Assembly: GCA_964515595.1 (NCBI GenBank) | Contig: CAZEUN010000002.1 | Span: forward strand, 248,001 to 312,000 | DNA length: 64,000 nt | Source: Lacunisphaera sp964515595 | GTDB lineage: Bacteria; Verrucomicrobiota; Verrucomicrobiia; Opitutales; Opitutaceae | Reading direction: 5' to 3' | Shown here: positions 17,917-25,740 of the stretch, one piece after another | How positions within the stretch are numbered: position 1 is the stretch's first letter | Layout of the letters: each line of letters starts with the position of its first letter | Made by a program: the position numbers and the translations under genes | The notes under the pieces: model-generated | What the model was told of the DNA's origin: nothing | Seen by the model: the letters and a program-made list of their open reading frames with translations, nothing else | Database searches by the model: none

Positions 17917-18795
17917 TCAGGGTTGGGCGCGCTGCCGCGCGTAGGCCTCGGCAAAGGCAATCGCGGCGCAGTTGATGATGTCAAGGTTGCCGGCGTAGCG
18001 CGGCAGGTAATCGCCGAGACCGTCAACGCGCACCATCGAGACCAGGCGGCCGTTCTCGACCATGGGTTCGAGGATGAGCTGGTAACCCGGGATGTAACTG
18101 CGGATGCGGGCGACCATGGCGGCCACCGCGGCGCGCGTGCGCTCGAGATCGGGTTGCGGGATCCGGGCCATCACCGTCGTCTGCATGTGCACGCAGGGCT
18201 GCGCAGGGTTCAGGTTGAGGATGGCCTTGGTCCGGGCACAGCCGCCAAAAACCTGCAGGCCGTGCTCCGTCGTCTGGAGATACTCGTCGAGGTTGATGCG
18301 GGTCGCCGGGCCGGCGCTGCGCGAGGCAATGCTCGAGACGGCCTCGAGGTATTCCACGTCCGGATTGGCGGACTTGATCGCGTGCGCGATCGGGATGGAG
18401 GCCTGTCCGCCACAGGTGATCATGTTGACGTTCGGCTCGTGGAGGCATTCCGCCAGGTTGACCGCCGGCACGCACATCCGGCCGACCTTGGCCGGGGTGA
18501 GGTCGACGGCGACGATGCCCAGCTTCTTCAACACCGGCGCGTGCTTCTGGTGGTCCAGCGCGCTCGTGGCGTCGAACACCAGCGCAAGCTCGCCCTGCCG
18601 GTCGACGATACTCTGGAAACCCTTTGCCGAGACGGGCACGCCGAGAAGGCTGGCCTTCGTCATGCCTGGCGACGACAGGTTGCGGCCGGCGAACAGGCGG
18701 CACTCGAGCACCGGCGAACGCAGGACCTTCATCATCAGGTCGGTGCCGATGTTGCCGGTGCCCAGGATGGCGACGCCAATCTTCTTTTCGCTCAT
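17917..18795 (-). CDS. Acetaldehyde dehydrogenase (acylating), DmpF/MhpF type
   Basis: 292 residues from ATG 18795; the longer open frame to 19275 is antisense overlap with the preceding gene. AILGTGNIGTDLMMK at 9-23 is the NAD-binding turn and the catalytic cysteine is Cys128 in NMITCGGQA. The C-terminal DEYLQTTEHGLQVFG and VDGLGDYLPRYAGNLDI segments match the family. It interconverts acetaldehyde plus CoA and acetyl-CoA using NAD, usually channelled from the bound aldolase. The start overlaps the SDR gene by four bases and the aldolase follows after five bases. Its placement inside a CDP-sugar operon is odd and functionally suggestive. Confidence 0.9.
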   Translation of the reverse strand: MSEKKIGVAILGTGNIGTDLMMKVLRSPVLECRLFAGRNLSSPGMTKASLLGVPVSAKGFQSIVDRQGELALVFDATSALDHQKHAPVLKKLGIVAVDLTPAKVGRMCVPAVNLAECLHEPNVNMITCGGQASIPIAHAIKSANPDVEYLEAVSSIASRSAGPATRINLDEYLQTTEHGLQVFGGCARTKAILNLNPAQPCVHMQTTVMARIPQPDLERTRAAVAAMVARIRSYIPGYQLILEPMVENGRLVSMVRVDGLGDYLPRYAGNLDIINCAAIAFAEAYARQRAQP

Positions 18796-19853
18796 GGGGA
18801 AAGGACCGCCTTCGCGCTGCGCTGCCAGGCGAGGGTTTTGCGGATCGCCTCCGGCAATGCGACCCGGACACGGACGCCGAGTTCGGCCTCGGCGCGGCCG
18901 ATCGCCGGCACGTAGCGCGAAACCGGCCCGCCCGGCACGGGCACGCCGTTGATCCTTACGGAAACGGACCCACCGGCCGCGTCGGCCACCGCCTCCGCTG
19001 CTTCGGCAATGCTGAGACCCGCCGCGGATCCGACATTGTAGACGCGCCCGGGCCGCCCGGTGAACAGCATCGTCCACAGCCAGATCGCGAGGTCGGAGGC
19101 ATAAAGGTAGGAGCGATACGGCGTGCCGTCGCCGGTCACCTGGATGGGCCGGCCGTGCAATGCGTCGTTGATGAAGCTGGCGATGGCGTAATTTTCGTCG
19201 AGGTGCGGCCCGACGAAGGCGAAGCAGCGGGCGACCTTGAGGGAATAACCGTGCTGCGCCGCATGAGCGAGGCACTGCTGCTCGGCCACGCGCTTGCCTT
19301 CAGCCCAGGCAGCGCCCGCGGGAAGCGGCGCGGTGATGCCGGGATAATCCTCGGGCATGTGCGTCAATCCGGCCGGCGGCGGACCATACACCGCGCCGGA
19401 ACTAACGTGCAGGAAATTTTCGACGCCCGCCGCGACCGCGAAGTCGAGCAGGTGCTGCATCCCGGCGGCAATGCGCCCGATCAATCCGGCCGGGGACTCG
19501 TTTTTCGTCCACACGGCCGTGTCGGCCGCCGCGTGCACGAGATGGGTGAAGCGTCCGACCGGAAACACAAAGGTACGCAGCTCCCCTTGATGAAAGGCCA
19601 GGTCACCGCGCGCCACCAGATGCGGGGCCTTCTGCGCGAAGGCCGCGGGATCACGCGTCAGGATGGTCGCGCGCATGCCCAGGCCCAGCGCATCATTGGC
19701 ACGGGCAAAACTCTCCAGCAGCCAGATGCCAAAAAATCCGGTGCCGCCCGTGATGAAGAATGTCGCGCCACGCGCCCCGCCCCAGAGCTTTCGCGTGTGC
19801 GCGAGCACATGGTCGAGATCCTCGGCGGGCAGCGGTGGCAGCGAGTGGGACAT
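18792..19853 (-). CDS. Extended SDR family protein with Trp in place of catalytic Tyr (sugar operon, copy 1)
   Basis: 353 residues from ATG 19853, overlapping the rfbH stop by one base. GGTGFFG at 36-42 is the cofactor motif. The active-site segment reads AWAEGKRVAE: Lys187 is present but residue 183, where the operon's other SDR has Tyr, is Trp (codon TGG). The two SDRs share length, N-terminal layout and this numbering, so they are probably paralogues, and this one has lost the usual proton-donating Tyr. It may catalyse a reaction needing no Tyr, form a heterodimer with the other copy, or be inactive. The longer frame to 20171 is antisense to rfbH and is not used. Confidence 0.82.
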   Translation of the reverse strand: MSHSLPPLPAEDLDHVLAHTRKLWGGARGATFFITGGTGFFGIWLLESFARANDALGLGMRATILTRDPAAFAQKAPHLVARGDLAFHQGELRTFVFPVGRFTHLVHAAADTAVWTKNESPAGLIGRIAAGMQHLLDFAVAAGVENFLHVSSGAVYGPPPAGLTHMPEDYPGITAPLPAGAAWAEGKRVAEQQCLAHAAQHGYSLKVARCFAFVGPHLDENYAIASFINDALHGRPIQVTGDGTPYRSYLYASDLAIWLWTMLFTGRPGRVYNVGSAAGLSIAEAAEAVADAAGGSVSVRINGVPVPGGPVSRYVPAIGRAEAELGVRVRVALPEAIRKTLAWQRSAKAVLSP

Positions 19854-21379
19854 CAGCGGGCGCGGACGAAGTCGTGGATGACCTGAATCTCGTAATCCAG
19901 CATCGCAGCCGTCAGGCCGGGATAGGTGCCGAGGAAAAGCGCGCGGTGCATCAGCTCGTCGGCGCCGGGCATCGCGCCCACCACGCGCAGCGCGGACGGC
20001 CGGTCCTTCTTCAATTGCACGAACGCCGGCTGCCGGAGCAGGTTGCCGCCGAAGAGCATGCGGTTGCCGATCTTCCTCGCGTCGAGGTGACGCCCGAGGT
20101 CCGTGTGGGAAAACGGCGCGCCCGCCTTCACGCGCACCATGAAGCCGAACCAGGAGCAATCCGTGCGACACCCGGTGGCATCCCAGGAGTAGGCGGACAC
20201 TTCAGGTTTCAGGTTTCCGGTTTCAGGTTTTCCCGGCTGCCAGCCCGTCGCGTGCGTGGGCAGCGAGAAATCGAAAAACTCCGCGAGGTCCGCGAGCCCG
20301 CGGCGCAGCGTTTCCCAGTTTTGTTTCCGCGCCTCGACGAAGCCGGGAAGCTTCTTCAACTGCTGGCGGCCGATGGCGGCCTGCGGGTCAAGGGGCTTCA
20401 GGTTGTAGCCGAGGTGGCTGTAGATGTATTTGTGATCGTATCCCTTCGGCAGCTCGCCGAGCTGCCATTGGAAACGCTTGCCGCAGGTGTCGTCCTTGCC
20501 GCTCGCACACCAGCAGTCGCGACCCCAGTCGCGGAAGCTCTCCGCGTAGGTCTTGAGCGGCGGACGGTGGACAATGCTGACCGCCCCGCCCTCGCCCATC
20601 GTGAGATGATGCGGCGGGTAGAAGGACTGCGTGGAGAGATCGCCCCACGCGCCGGTGAAGCGCGTGATGTGCGTGCCGTCCGGCGGAATGCCGGGCGAAT
20701 TCTCCGTGAACCCGAGCGCCTTCGCACGGGCGATCGGCATCGAGTAGGTGCAGCCGAGCGCGTCGCAATTGTCCTCGATGAGCCACAGGTCGTGCTTGCG
20801 ACAAAATTCGAGCACCGCACCGAGGTCGAACGGGTTGCCGAGCGTATGCGCCATCATCACGGCCTTCGTCTTGCCGGGACTGAACGCCGCCTCGAGTTGC
20901 TCGACGCGCGCGTTGCCGGTAGCCGGGTCATTGTCGATGAAGACGGGCACGGCGCCGGCCTGGATGATCGGCGCCACGGTGGTCGGGAAACCGGCCGCGA
21001 CTGTGATCACCTCGTCCCCGGGCTGGATGCGCTTTGCCGCGGGCAGCTTGTGCGTCGTGAGCGTCGTGAACGCGACGAGGTTCGCCGAGGAGCCGGAGTT
21101 GACGAGCAGCGAGTGCTTCACGCCGAGCAGCGCCGCGAGTTCCGCTTCGAACGCCGCGCCCTCCGGCCCGAGCGTCAGCCAGAAATCGAGCGTGGCGCCG
21201 ACCGCGGCCTCCACCTCGTCGGCGTTGAAGACGCGCGCCGCGTACGGCACGGTCGTCTGGCCGGGCACGAAGGGCGCGGTGACGTCGGCCGCCGGCCGGT
21301 TGGCGCCATGCATGCGCGTCGAGTATTCGCGGGTGAGGCGGAGGATTTCCGCCTTCAGTTCTGCCGGTGATTTATCCAT
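19853..21379 (-). CDS. rfbH: CDP-4-keto-6-deoxy-D-glucose 3-dehydrase (E1)
   Basis: 508 residues from ATG 21379. It is a DegT/DnrJ/StrS-fold PLP enzyme, but the usual PLP-binding lysine is replaced: SFYPPHHLTMGEGG has His257-His258, the hallmark of the E1 dehydrases (RfbH, AscC), which also carry a [2Fe-2S] cluster. The enzyme removes the C-3 hydroxyl of CDP-4-keto-6-deoxyglucose with an E3 reductase, which is not in this window. RfbH is normally about 437 residues; the extra length here comes from two insertions, one after CTYSMP near residue 205 and one near 383-393 encoded by CCTGAAA-type repeats. It overlaps rfbG by eight bases. Confidence 0.93.
   Translation of the reverse strand: MDKSPAELKAEILRLTREYSTRMHGANRPAADVTAPFVPGQTTVPYAARVFNADEVEAAVGATLDFWLTLGPEGAAFEAELAALLGVKHSLLVNSGSSANLVAFTTLTTHKLPAAKRIQPGDEVITVAAGFPTTVAPIIQAGAVPVFIDNDPATGNARVEQLEAAFSPGKTKAVMMAHTLGNPFDLGAVLEFCRKHDLWLIEDNCDALGCTYSMPIARAKALGFTENSPGIPPDGTHITRFTGAWGDLSTQSFYPPHHLTMGEGGAVSIVHRPPLKTYAESFRDWGRDCWCASGKDDTCGKRFQWQLGELPKGYDHKYIYSHLGYNLKPLDPQAAIGRQQLKKLPGFVEARKQNWETLRRGLADLAEFFDFSLPTHATGWQPGKPETGNLKPEVSAYSWDATGCRTDCSWFGFMVRVKAGAPFSHTDLGRHLDARKIGNRMLFGGNLLRQPAFVQLKKDRPSALRVVGAMPGADELMHRALFLGTYPGLTAAMLDYEIQVIHDFVRAR
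20201..20233. repeat. Short tandem repeat in frame inside rfbH
   Basis: TTCAGGTTTCAGGTTTCCGG then TTTCAGGTTTTC, read on the gene's strand as repeated CCTGAAA giving KPETGNLKPEV. It coincides with an insertion relative to usual RfbH length. The same unit occurs between genes at 52378. Confidence 0.65.
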
Positions 21380-22520
21380 GGGCCCAGGTAAGTTTCGAAG
21401 TGCGGGCGTCCGCCTCGTAGGCGGCAATCTGCCGGCGGGTGAGCGCCGAGGCGGCCGTCGGATCGGACGCCACCGCCCGATACCAGGCGACGGTGTGCGC
21501 GATCGTCGGCGCAAATTCCCAGACAGGCTTCCAGCCGAGTTCGCGCTGCGCCTTGTCGATGGCGAGGCTGAGCAGCGTCGCCTCGTGCACGGCCTTCGGG
21601 TCGGTGCGGTCCTCCGCCTGGCCCGGCCAGTGTTTCAACACTTCCGCCACGAGCGCGCCGACCGGTTGCGTGGCCGCGGGCGTGGGACCGAAATTGAAGG
21701 CGGTCGCGAGCTTCCGGTCCGTCGCCAGCCGGGCCGCGAGCCACAGGTAACCGCCGAGCGGTTCCAGCACGTGCTGCCACGGACGCGTGGCGTGCCGGTT
21801 GCGCACCGGGATCGCCTCGCCGCGCTGCAGACTGCGGATGCAGTCCGGCACGATACGGTCCAACGCCCAGTCGCCGCCGCCGATGACGTTGCCGGCGCGG
21901 GCCGACGCGAGGCGCACCGGCGAATCCGGGGCGGAAAAATAAGACCGGCGATAAGCCGACACAACGAGCTCCGTCGCACCCTTCGAGGAACTGTAGGGAT
22001 CGTGCCCGCCCATCGGCTCGTCCTCGCGGTAGGCATGCGCGCGCTCGGTGTTCTCGTAGCACTTGTCCGTGGTCACGACCACGACGCTGCACGCGAGGCC
22101 TGCGAGGCGGACCGCCTCGAGCACATGCACGGTGCCCATGATGTTGGTCGCGTAGGTTTCGACCGGCTGGGCGTAGGACAGGCGCACCAGCGGCTGCGCC
22201 GCGAGATGGAAAACAAACTCCGGACGGGCGGCGTCGACGGCCGCACGCACGGTGGCGAGATCGCGCACGTCGCCGCGACGGTCCCTGACGCGCCCGCCCA
22301 GCCCGAGCTGGTCGAAGAGCGCCGGCGAGGTCGGCGGCGGCAGCGCGAGGCCGGTGACGTCCGCGCCAAGCGCCAGGAGCCACTCGCAAAGCCAGGAGCC
22401 CTTGAAGCCGGTGTGCCCGGTGACGAGCACACGTTTGCCCGCGAAGATGCCGCCAAAGGCGCTGGACCTTGTCGCGGGCGATTTCACCACACCTTCCATG
22501 GCGCCTTCCCTTCCTTCCAC
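21372..22520 (-). CDS. rfbG: CDP-glucose 4,6-dehydratase
   Basis: 382 residues from ATG 22520; a second ATG at 22499 is also possible and would leave a 16-base instead of 37-base overlap with rfbF. VTGHTGFKGSWLCEWL near 33-48 is the NAD-binding motif characteristic of RfbG, TTDKCYEN and DPYSSSKGATE contain the catalytic Tyr and Lys, and GNVIGGGDWALDRIVPD is another RfbG signature. It converts CDP-glucose to CDP-4-keto-6-deoxyglucose with tightly bound NAD. Second gene of the operon, after rfbF and before rfbH, the same order as in 3,6-dideoxyhexose and yersiniose clusters. Confidence 0.95.
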   Translation of the reverse strand: MEGREGAMEGVVKSPATRSSAFGGIFAGKRVLVTGHTGFKGSWLCEWLLALGADVTGLALPPPTSPALFDQLGLGGRVRDRRGDVRDLATVRAAVDAARPEFVFHLAAQPLVRLSYAQPVETYATNIMGTVHVLEAVRLAGLACSVVVVTTDKCYENTERAHAYREDEPMGGHDPYSSSKGATELVVSAYRRSYFSAPDSPVRLASARAGNVIGGGDWALDRIVPDCIRSLQRGEAIPVRNRHATRPWQHVLEPLGGYLWLAARLATDRKLATAFNFGPTPAATQPVGALVAEVLKHWPGQAEDRTDPKAVHEATLLSLAIDKAQRELGWKPVWEFAPTIAHTVAWYRAVASDPTAASALTRRQIAAYEADARTSKLTWAHG

Positions 22521-23266
22521 AGGGTGTCCAGGTGCTGCATCTCCTGGTAAGTGTCCATCGGCTGCCAGAAGCCCTCGTGGTTGTAGGCGTTCAGCTGGTC
22601 GTCCTTCGCGAGCTGCTCCATCGGCTTCTGCTCGAGCATGACGGACGGATCGTTGGGCAGGTAGTCGAACATCTTGTGCTCACAGACCATGTAGCCGCCG
22701 TTGACGTGCGCGTCCTCATACTGCGGCTTTTCCTTGAAGGTCTGGATGCGGCCGTCGCCCGCGATCTGGAGCGCGCCGAACCGGCCGGCCGGGTGCACGG
22801 CCGAGAGCGTGCAAACCTTGCCTGACTTGCGGTGCGCGGCGACGAGCTGGTTGATGTCGATCGTCGCCAGGCCGTCGCCGTACGTCAGCATGAACGGCTC
22901 CCCCGGCGGGATGTACCGCTGGATCTGCTTCACGCGGTAGGCGGTCATCGAGTTCTCGCCGGTGTCGGCCAGCGTGACCTTCCAGTCCTCCTCGCCGTGG
23001 CGGTCGTGGAACTCCGCGGTGGATTTCTGGCCGAGCGAGAAGGTGACGTCGCAGGTGTTCCACAGGTAATTGCGGAAAAATTCCTTGATCATGTCGCCCT
23101 TGTAGCCGAGGCAGAGGACGAACTCGCGGTGCCCGTAGTGCGCGTAAGTCTTCATGATGTGCCAGAGAATCGGCCGGTTGCCGATCGGCACCATGGGCTT
23201 GGGCCGGTACTCAGTCTCCTCGCGCAGGCGCGTGCCCTTGCCACCGCAAAGTATGACGACTTTCAT
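22484..23266 (-). CDS. rfbF: Glucose-1-phosphate cytidylyltransferase
   Basis: 260 residues from ATG 23266. LCGGKGTRLREET at 6-18 is the nucleotidyltransferase motif with the Arg and Lys that bind the CTP phosphates; YRPKPMVPIG follows and YGDGLATIDI supplies the metal-binding Asp. It makes CDP-glucose from CTP and glucose 1-phosphate, the committed first step for CDP-deoxysugars. It is the first gene of an eight-gene operon whose members overlap or lie within five bases of each other. There is no good Shine-Dalgarno sequence before the start; GTG codons further up (to 23335) are alternatives but add no conserved residues. The promoter should lie in the 167-base spacer shared with prpB. Confidence 0.95.
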   Translation of the reverse strand: MKVVILCGGKGTRLREETEYRPKPMVPIGNRPILWHIMKTYAHYGHREFVLCLGYKGDMIKEFFRNYLWNTCDVTFSLGQKSTAEFHDRHGEEDWKVTLADTGENSMTAYRVKQIQRYIPPGEPFMLTYGDGLATIDINQLVAAHRKSGKVCTLSAVHPAGRFGALQIAGDGRIQTFKEKPQYEDAHVNGGYMVCEHKMFDYLPNDPSVMLEQKPMEQLAKDDQLNAYNHEGFWQPMDTYQEMQHLDTLWKEGKAPWKVW

Positions 23267-23433
23267 AAAACCCAAGGTGACCATGGCGCCGGGCCGTCGG
23301 CAAGTGCCAACACGGCGCCTGTTTTCTAAACGCAATTATCACAATTCCGGCGCGGCCGCTGCCCGGCGGCGCCCGGACGCCGCACTCGACATGGCGCGCG
23401 CCGCCGCCTAACCTGCCGGTCCCTTTCCGTCGC

Positions 23434-24270
23434 ATGTCCCCCGGCCAGAAATTCCGTGCGGCGCTCGCTGCCGAAAAACCCCTGCAAATCGCGGGTGCGA
23501 TCAACGCCTACGCGGCCCTCCTCGCCCGGCGCGCGGGCTTCCGCGCCCTCTACCTCTCGGGCGCCGGCGTCGCCAACCATTCGTGCGGCTGGCCGGACAC
23601 CGGCCAAACCGACCTTGCCGACGTGCTGGTCGACGCCCGGCGCATCGCCCGGCGGGTCGACCTGCCGCTGCTGGTGGACATCGACACCGGCTGGGACGAC
23701 CCCGCGCGCGCCGTGCGCGAACTCGCCGCGGCCGGCGTGGCCGCCGTCCATATCGAGGATCAGGTGCCCGCCAAGCTTTGCGGCCACCTGCCCGGAAAAC
23801 ACCTCGTGCCCGCCGCGGAGATGGTGGCGCGCGTGCAGGCGGCGGTCGCCGGCAAGCCGGACCGCGATTTTGTGGTCATGGCCCGCACCGACGCCGCCGC
23901 CAACGAGGGCGTGCCCGCCGCCCTCGCCCGCGCGCAGGCCTACGTGACGGCCGGGGCCGACATGATCTTCGCCGAGGCCTTGCGCTCGCTGGAGGATTTC
24001 CGCGCGTTCGCCGCGGGCGTGAAAGTGCCGGTCCTCGCGAACCTCACCGAGTTCGGCCAGACGCCTTACTTCACGCTGGACGAAATGCGCGCCACCGGCG
24101 TGGCGATGGTGCTCTATCCCCTCTCCGCCTCGCGCGCCGCCGCCGCGGCCTCGCGCGAGGTCTACGCCGCCATCCGCCAGGACGGCACCCAGAAGAACGC
24201 GATCGGCAAAATGCAAACCCGCGCCGACCTCTACGACATCCTCGGCTACACCCCGCCGCATGAGAAGTGA
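23434..24270 (+). CDS. prpB: 2-methylisocitrate lyase
   Basis: 278 residues with the isocitrate lyase superfamily barrel. VDIDTGWD at 81-88 binds Mg and AKLCGHLPGK near 113-122 carries the catalytic Cys116 in the KxCGH motif. It cleaves 2-methylisocitrate to pyruvate and succinate, the last step of the methylcitrate cycle that clears propionyl-CoA. PrpC and PrpD follow on the same strand but with 180- and 120-base spacers holding palindromic repeats rather than tight overlaps. The prpBCD order supports methylisocitrate rather than isocitrate lyase, as does the short length. Confidence 0.93.
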   Translation: MSPGQKFRAALAAEKPLQIAGAINAYAALLARRAGFRALYLSGAGVANHSCGWPDTGQTDLADVLVDARRIARRVDLPLLVDIDTGWDDPARAVRELAAAGVAAVHIEDQVPAKLCGHLPGKHLVPAAEMVARVQAAVAGKPDRDFVVMARTDAAANEGVPAALARAQAYVTAGADMIFAEALRSLEDFRAFAAGVKVPVLANLTEFGQTPYFTLDEMRATGVAMVLYPLSASRAAAAASREVYAAIRQDGTQKNAIGKMQTRADLYDILGYTPPHEK

Positions 24271-24307
24271 CCCCGGATTAACCCTGATATCCGACCATCC
24301 AATCCAT

Positions 24308-24404
24308 TTCACAGAAGGTAACGGAGGTAACCAAGCCAATCCCCTGAGTGGTCAAAAAAATCCCGAGACTGCCTTCCTTCGTTTCCTCCGTTGCCTTCCG
24401 TGAA
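24308..24404. repeat. Imperfect inverted repeat between prpB and prpC
   Basis: Arms of 24 bases at 24308-24331 and 24381-24404 match at 21 positions when one is reverse-complemented (TTCACAGAAGGTAACGGAGG against its partner). The 49-base spacer is AT-richer than the surroundings. It is followed by ATCCGTGTGAATCCGTGAAA-like short repeats up to 24430. It may fold in the prpB-prpC transcript. Confidence 0.7.
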
Positions 24405-24451
24405 AATCATCCGTGTGAATCCGTGAAAGCCGTGGTTAAGAAATTCCCCCG

Positions 24452-25621
24452 ATGAGCGACTTAACTCCCGCCCCCAAGGCCAAGAAATCCGTCGCATTGT
24501 CCGGTGTCGTCGCGGGGAACACCGCCATCTGCACCGTCGGCCACACCGGCAACGACCTGCATTATCGCGGCTACGACATCGCGGAGGTGGCCACGCACGG
24601 CACCTACGAGGAGGTCGCCCACCTGCTGATTCACGAGCGCCTGCCCAACGCCGCCGAACTCACCGCCTATCGGGAGAAACTCAAGAAGCTGCGCGGACTC
24701 CCGGTGCCGCTGCGCGCCGTGCTCGAGCAGATCCCGGCCGGCTCGCACCCGATGGATGTGCTGCGCACGGGTTGCTCGATGCTGGGCAACCTCGAACAGG
24801 AAAAACTGCCGTCATCCGGCGCGGGCGCGGCGTCCGCGCCAGGCGCGCGGGAACTCGCCGACCGGCTGCTGGCCGCGTTTCCCTCGATGCTGCTTTACTG
24901 GCATCACTATGCGACGGCGGGGAAACGCATCCTCGTCGAGACGGCCGACGCGTCGATCGCCGCGCAGTTCCTGCACCTGCTGCACCAGCGCCCGCCGACG
25001 GCGTCGCACGTCCGCGCCCTCGACCGCTCGCTCATCCTCTACGCCGAGCATGAATTCAACGCCTCCACCTTCACCGCCCGCGTGATCGCCGGCACCGCGA
25101 CGGATTTCCATTCCGCCATCACCGGGGCCATCGGCGCGTTGCGCGGGCCGAAGCACGGCGGCGCCAACGAGGTCGCCTACGAAATCCAGCAGCGCTACCG
25201 CTCGCCGGACCAGGCGGAGGCCGACATCCGCGAGCGCGTCGGTCGCAAGGAGATCGTCATCGGCTTCGGCCACCCGGTTTACACGATCGCCGATCCGCGC
25301 AACGCCATCATCAAGGAGATCGCGCGCGAACTTTGCATGGAGACCGGCAACCTGAACCTGTTCCGCATCGCGGAGCGGATCGAGACGCTGATGGGGAACG
25401 AGAAAAAGATGTTCCCAAACCTCGATTGGTTCAGCGCCGTCGCCTACCACGAGATGGGCGTGCCGACCGCCATGTTCACCCCGCTGTTCGTCATGGCCCG
25501 CGCCGCCGGCTGGGCCGCGCACATCATCGAGCAACGCCTCGACGGCAAAATCATCCGCCCCGGCGCCAACTACACCGGCCCCGCCCCGCGACCCTTCCCA
25601 CCGCTCGCCCAAAGGGGATGA
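24452..25621 (+). CDS. prpC: 2-methylcitrate synthase
   Basis: 389 residues of the citrate synthase fold. HTGNDLHYRGYDI near 31-43 is the N-terminal signature of bacterial methylcitrate synthases, with GALRGPKHGGANE and IGFGHPVY giving the two catalytic histidine regions. It condenses propionyl-CoA with oxaloacetate. A run of Ala/Gly residues around 125-135 (ASGAGAASAPGA type sequence) is longer than usual and corresponds to a GC-rich stretch. It lies between prpB and prpD; an ordinary citrate synthase is less likely given the neighbours and the short N-terminus. Confidence 0.92.
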   Translation: MSDLTPAPKAKKSVALSGVVAGNTAICTVGHTGNDLHYRGYDIAEVATHGTYEEVAHLLIHERLPNAAELTAYREKLKKLRGLPVPLRAVLEQIPAGSHPMDVLRTGCSMLGNLEQEKLPSSGAGAASAPGARELADRLLAAFPSMLLYWHHYATAGKRILVETADASIAAQFLHLLHQRPPTASHVRALDRSLILYAEHEFNASTFTARVIAGTATDFHSAITGAIGALRGPKHGGANEVAYEIQQRYRSPDQAEADIRERVGRKEIVIGFGHPVYTIADPRNAIIKEIARELCMETGNLNLFRIAERIETLMGNEKKMFPNLDWFSAVAYHEMGVPTAMFTPLFVMARAAGWAAHIIEQRLDGKIIRPGANYTGPAPRPFPPLAQRG

Positions 25622-25624
25622 TTG

Positions 25625-25692
25625 GCCACAAAAAGCACCAAGGGGGCAAAAAAACAGCTGCTCCCTTTTGCGTATTCTGTGCCTTTTGTGGC
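25625..25692. repeat. Imperfect inverted repeat between prpC and prpD
   Basis: GCCACAAAAAGCACC (from 25625) pairs with TGTGCCTTTTGTGGC (ending 25692). The element starts four bases after the prpC stop and is followed by a CTTGATTCCTGACTTCTC-like low-complexity stretch up to prpD. Confidence 0.7.
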
Positions 25693-25740
25693 AATCTGCC
25701 TTGCCCCGGTCTTCTGATCCTTGATTCCTGACTTCTCCCC

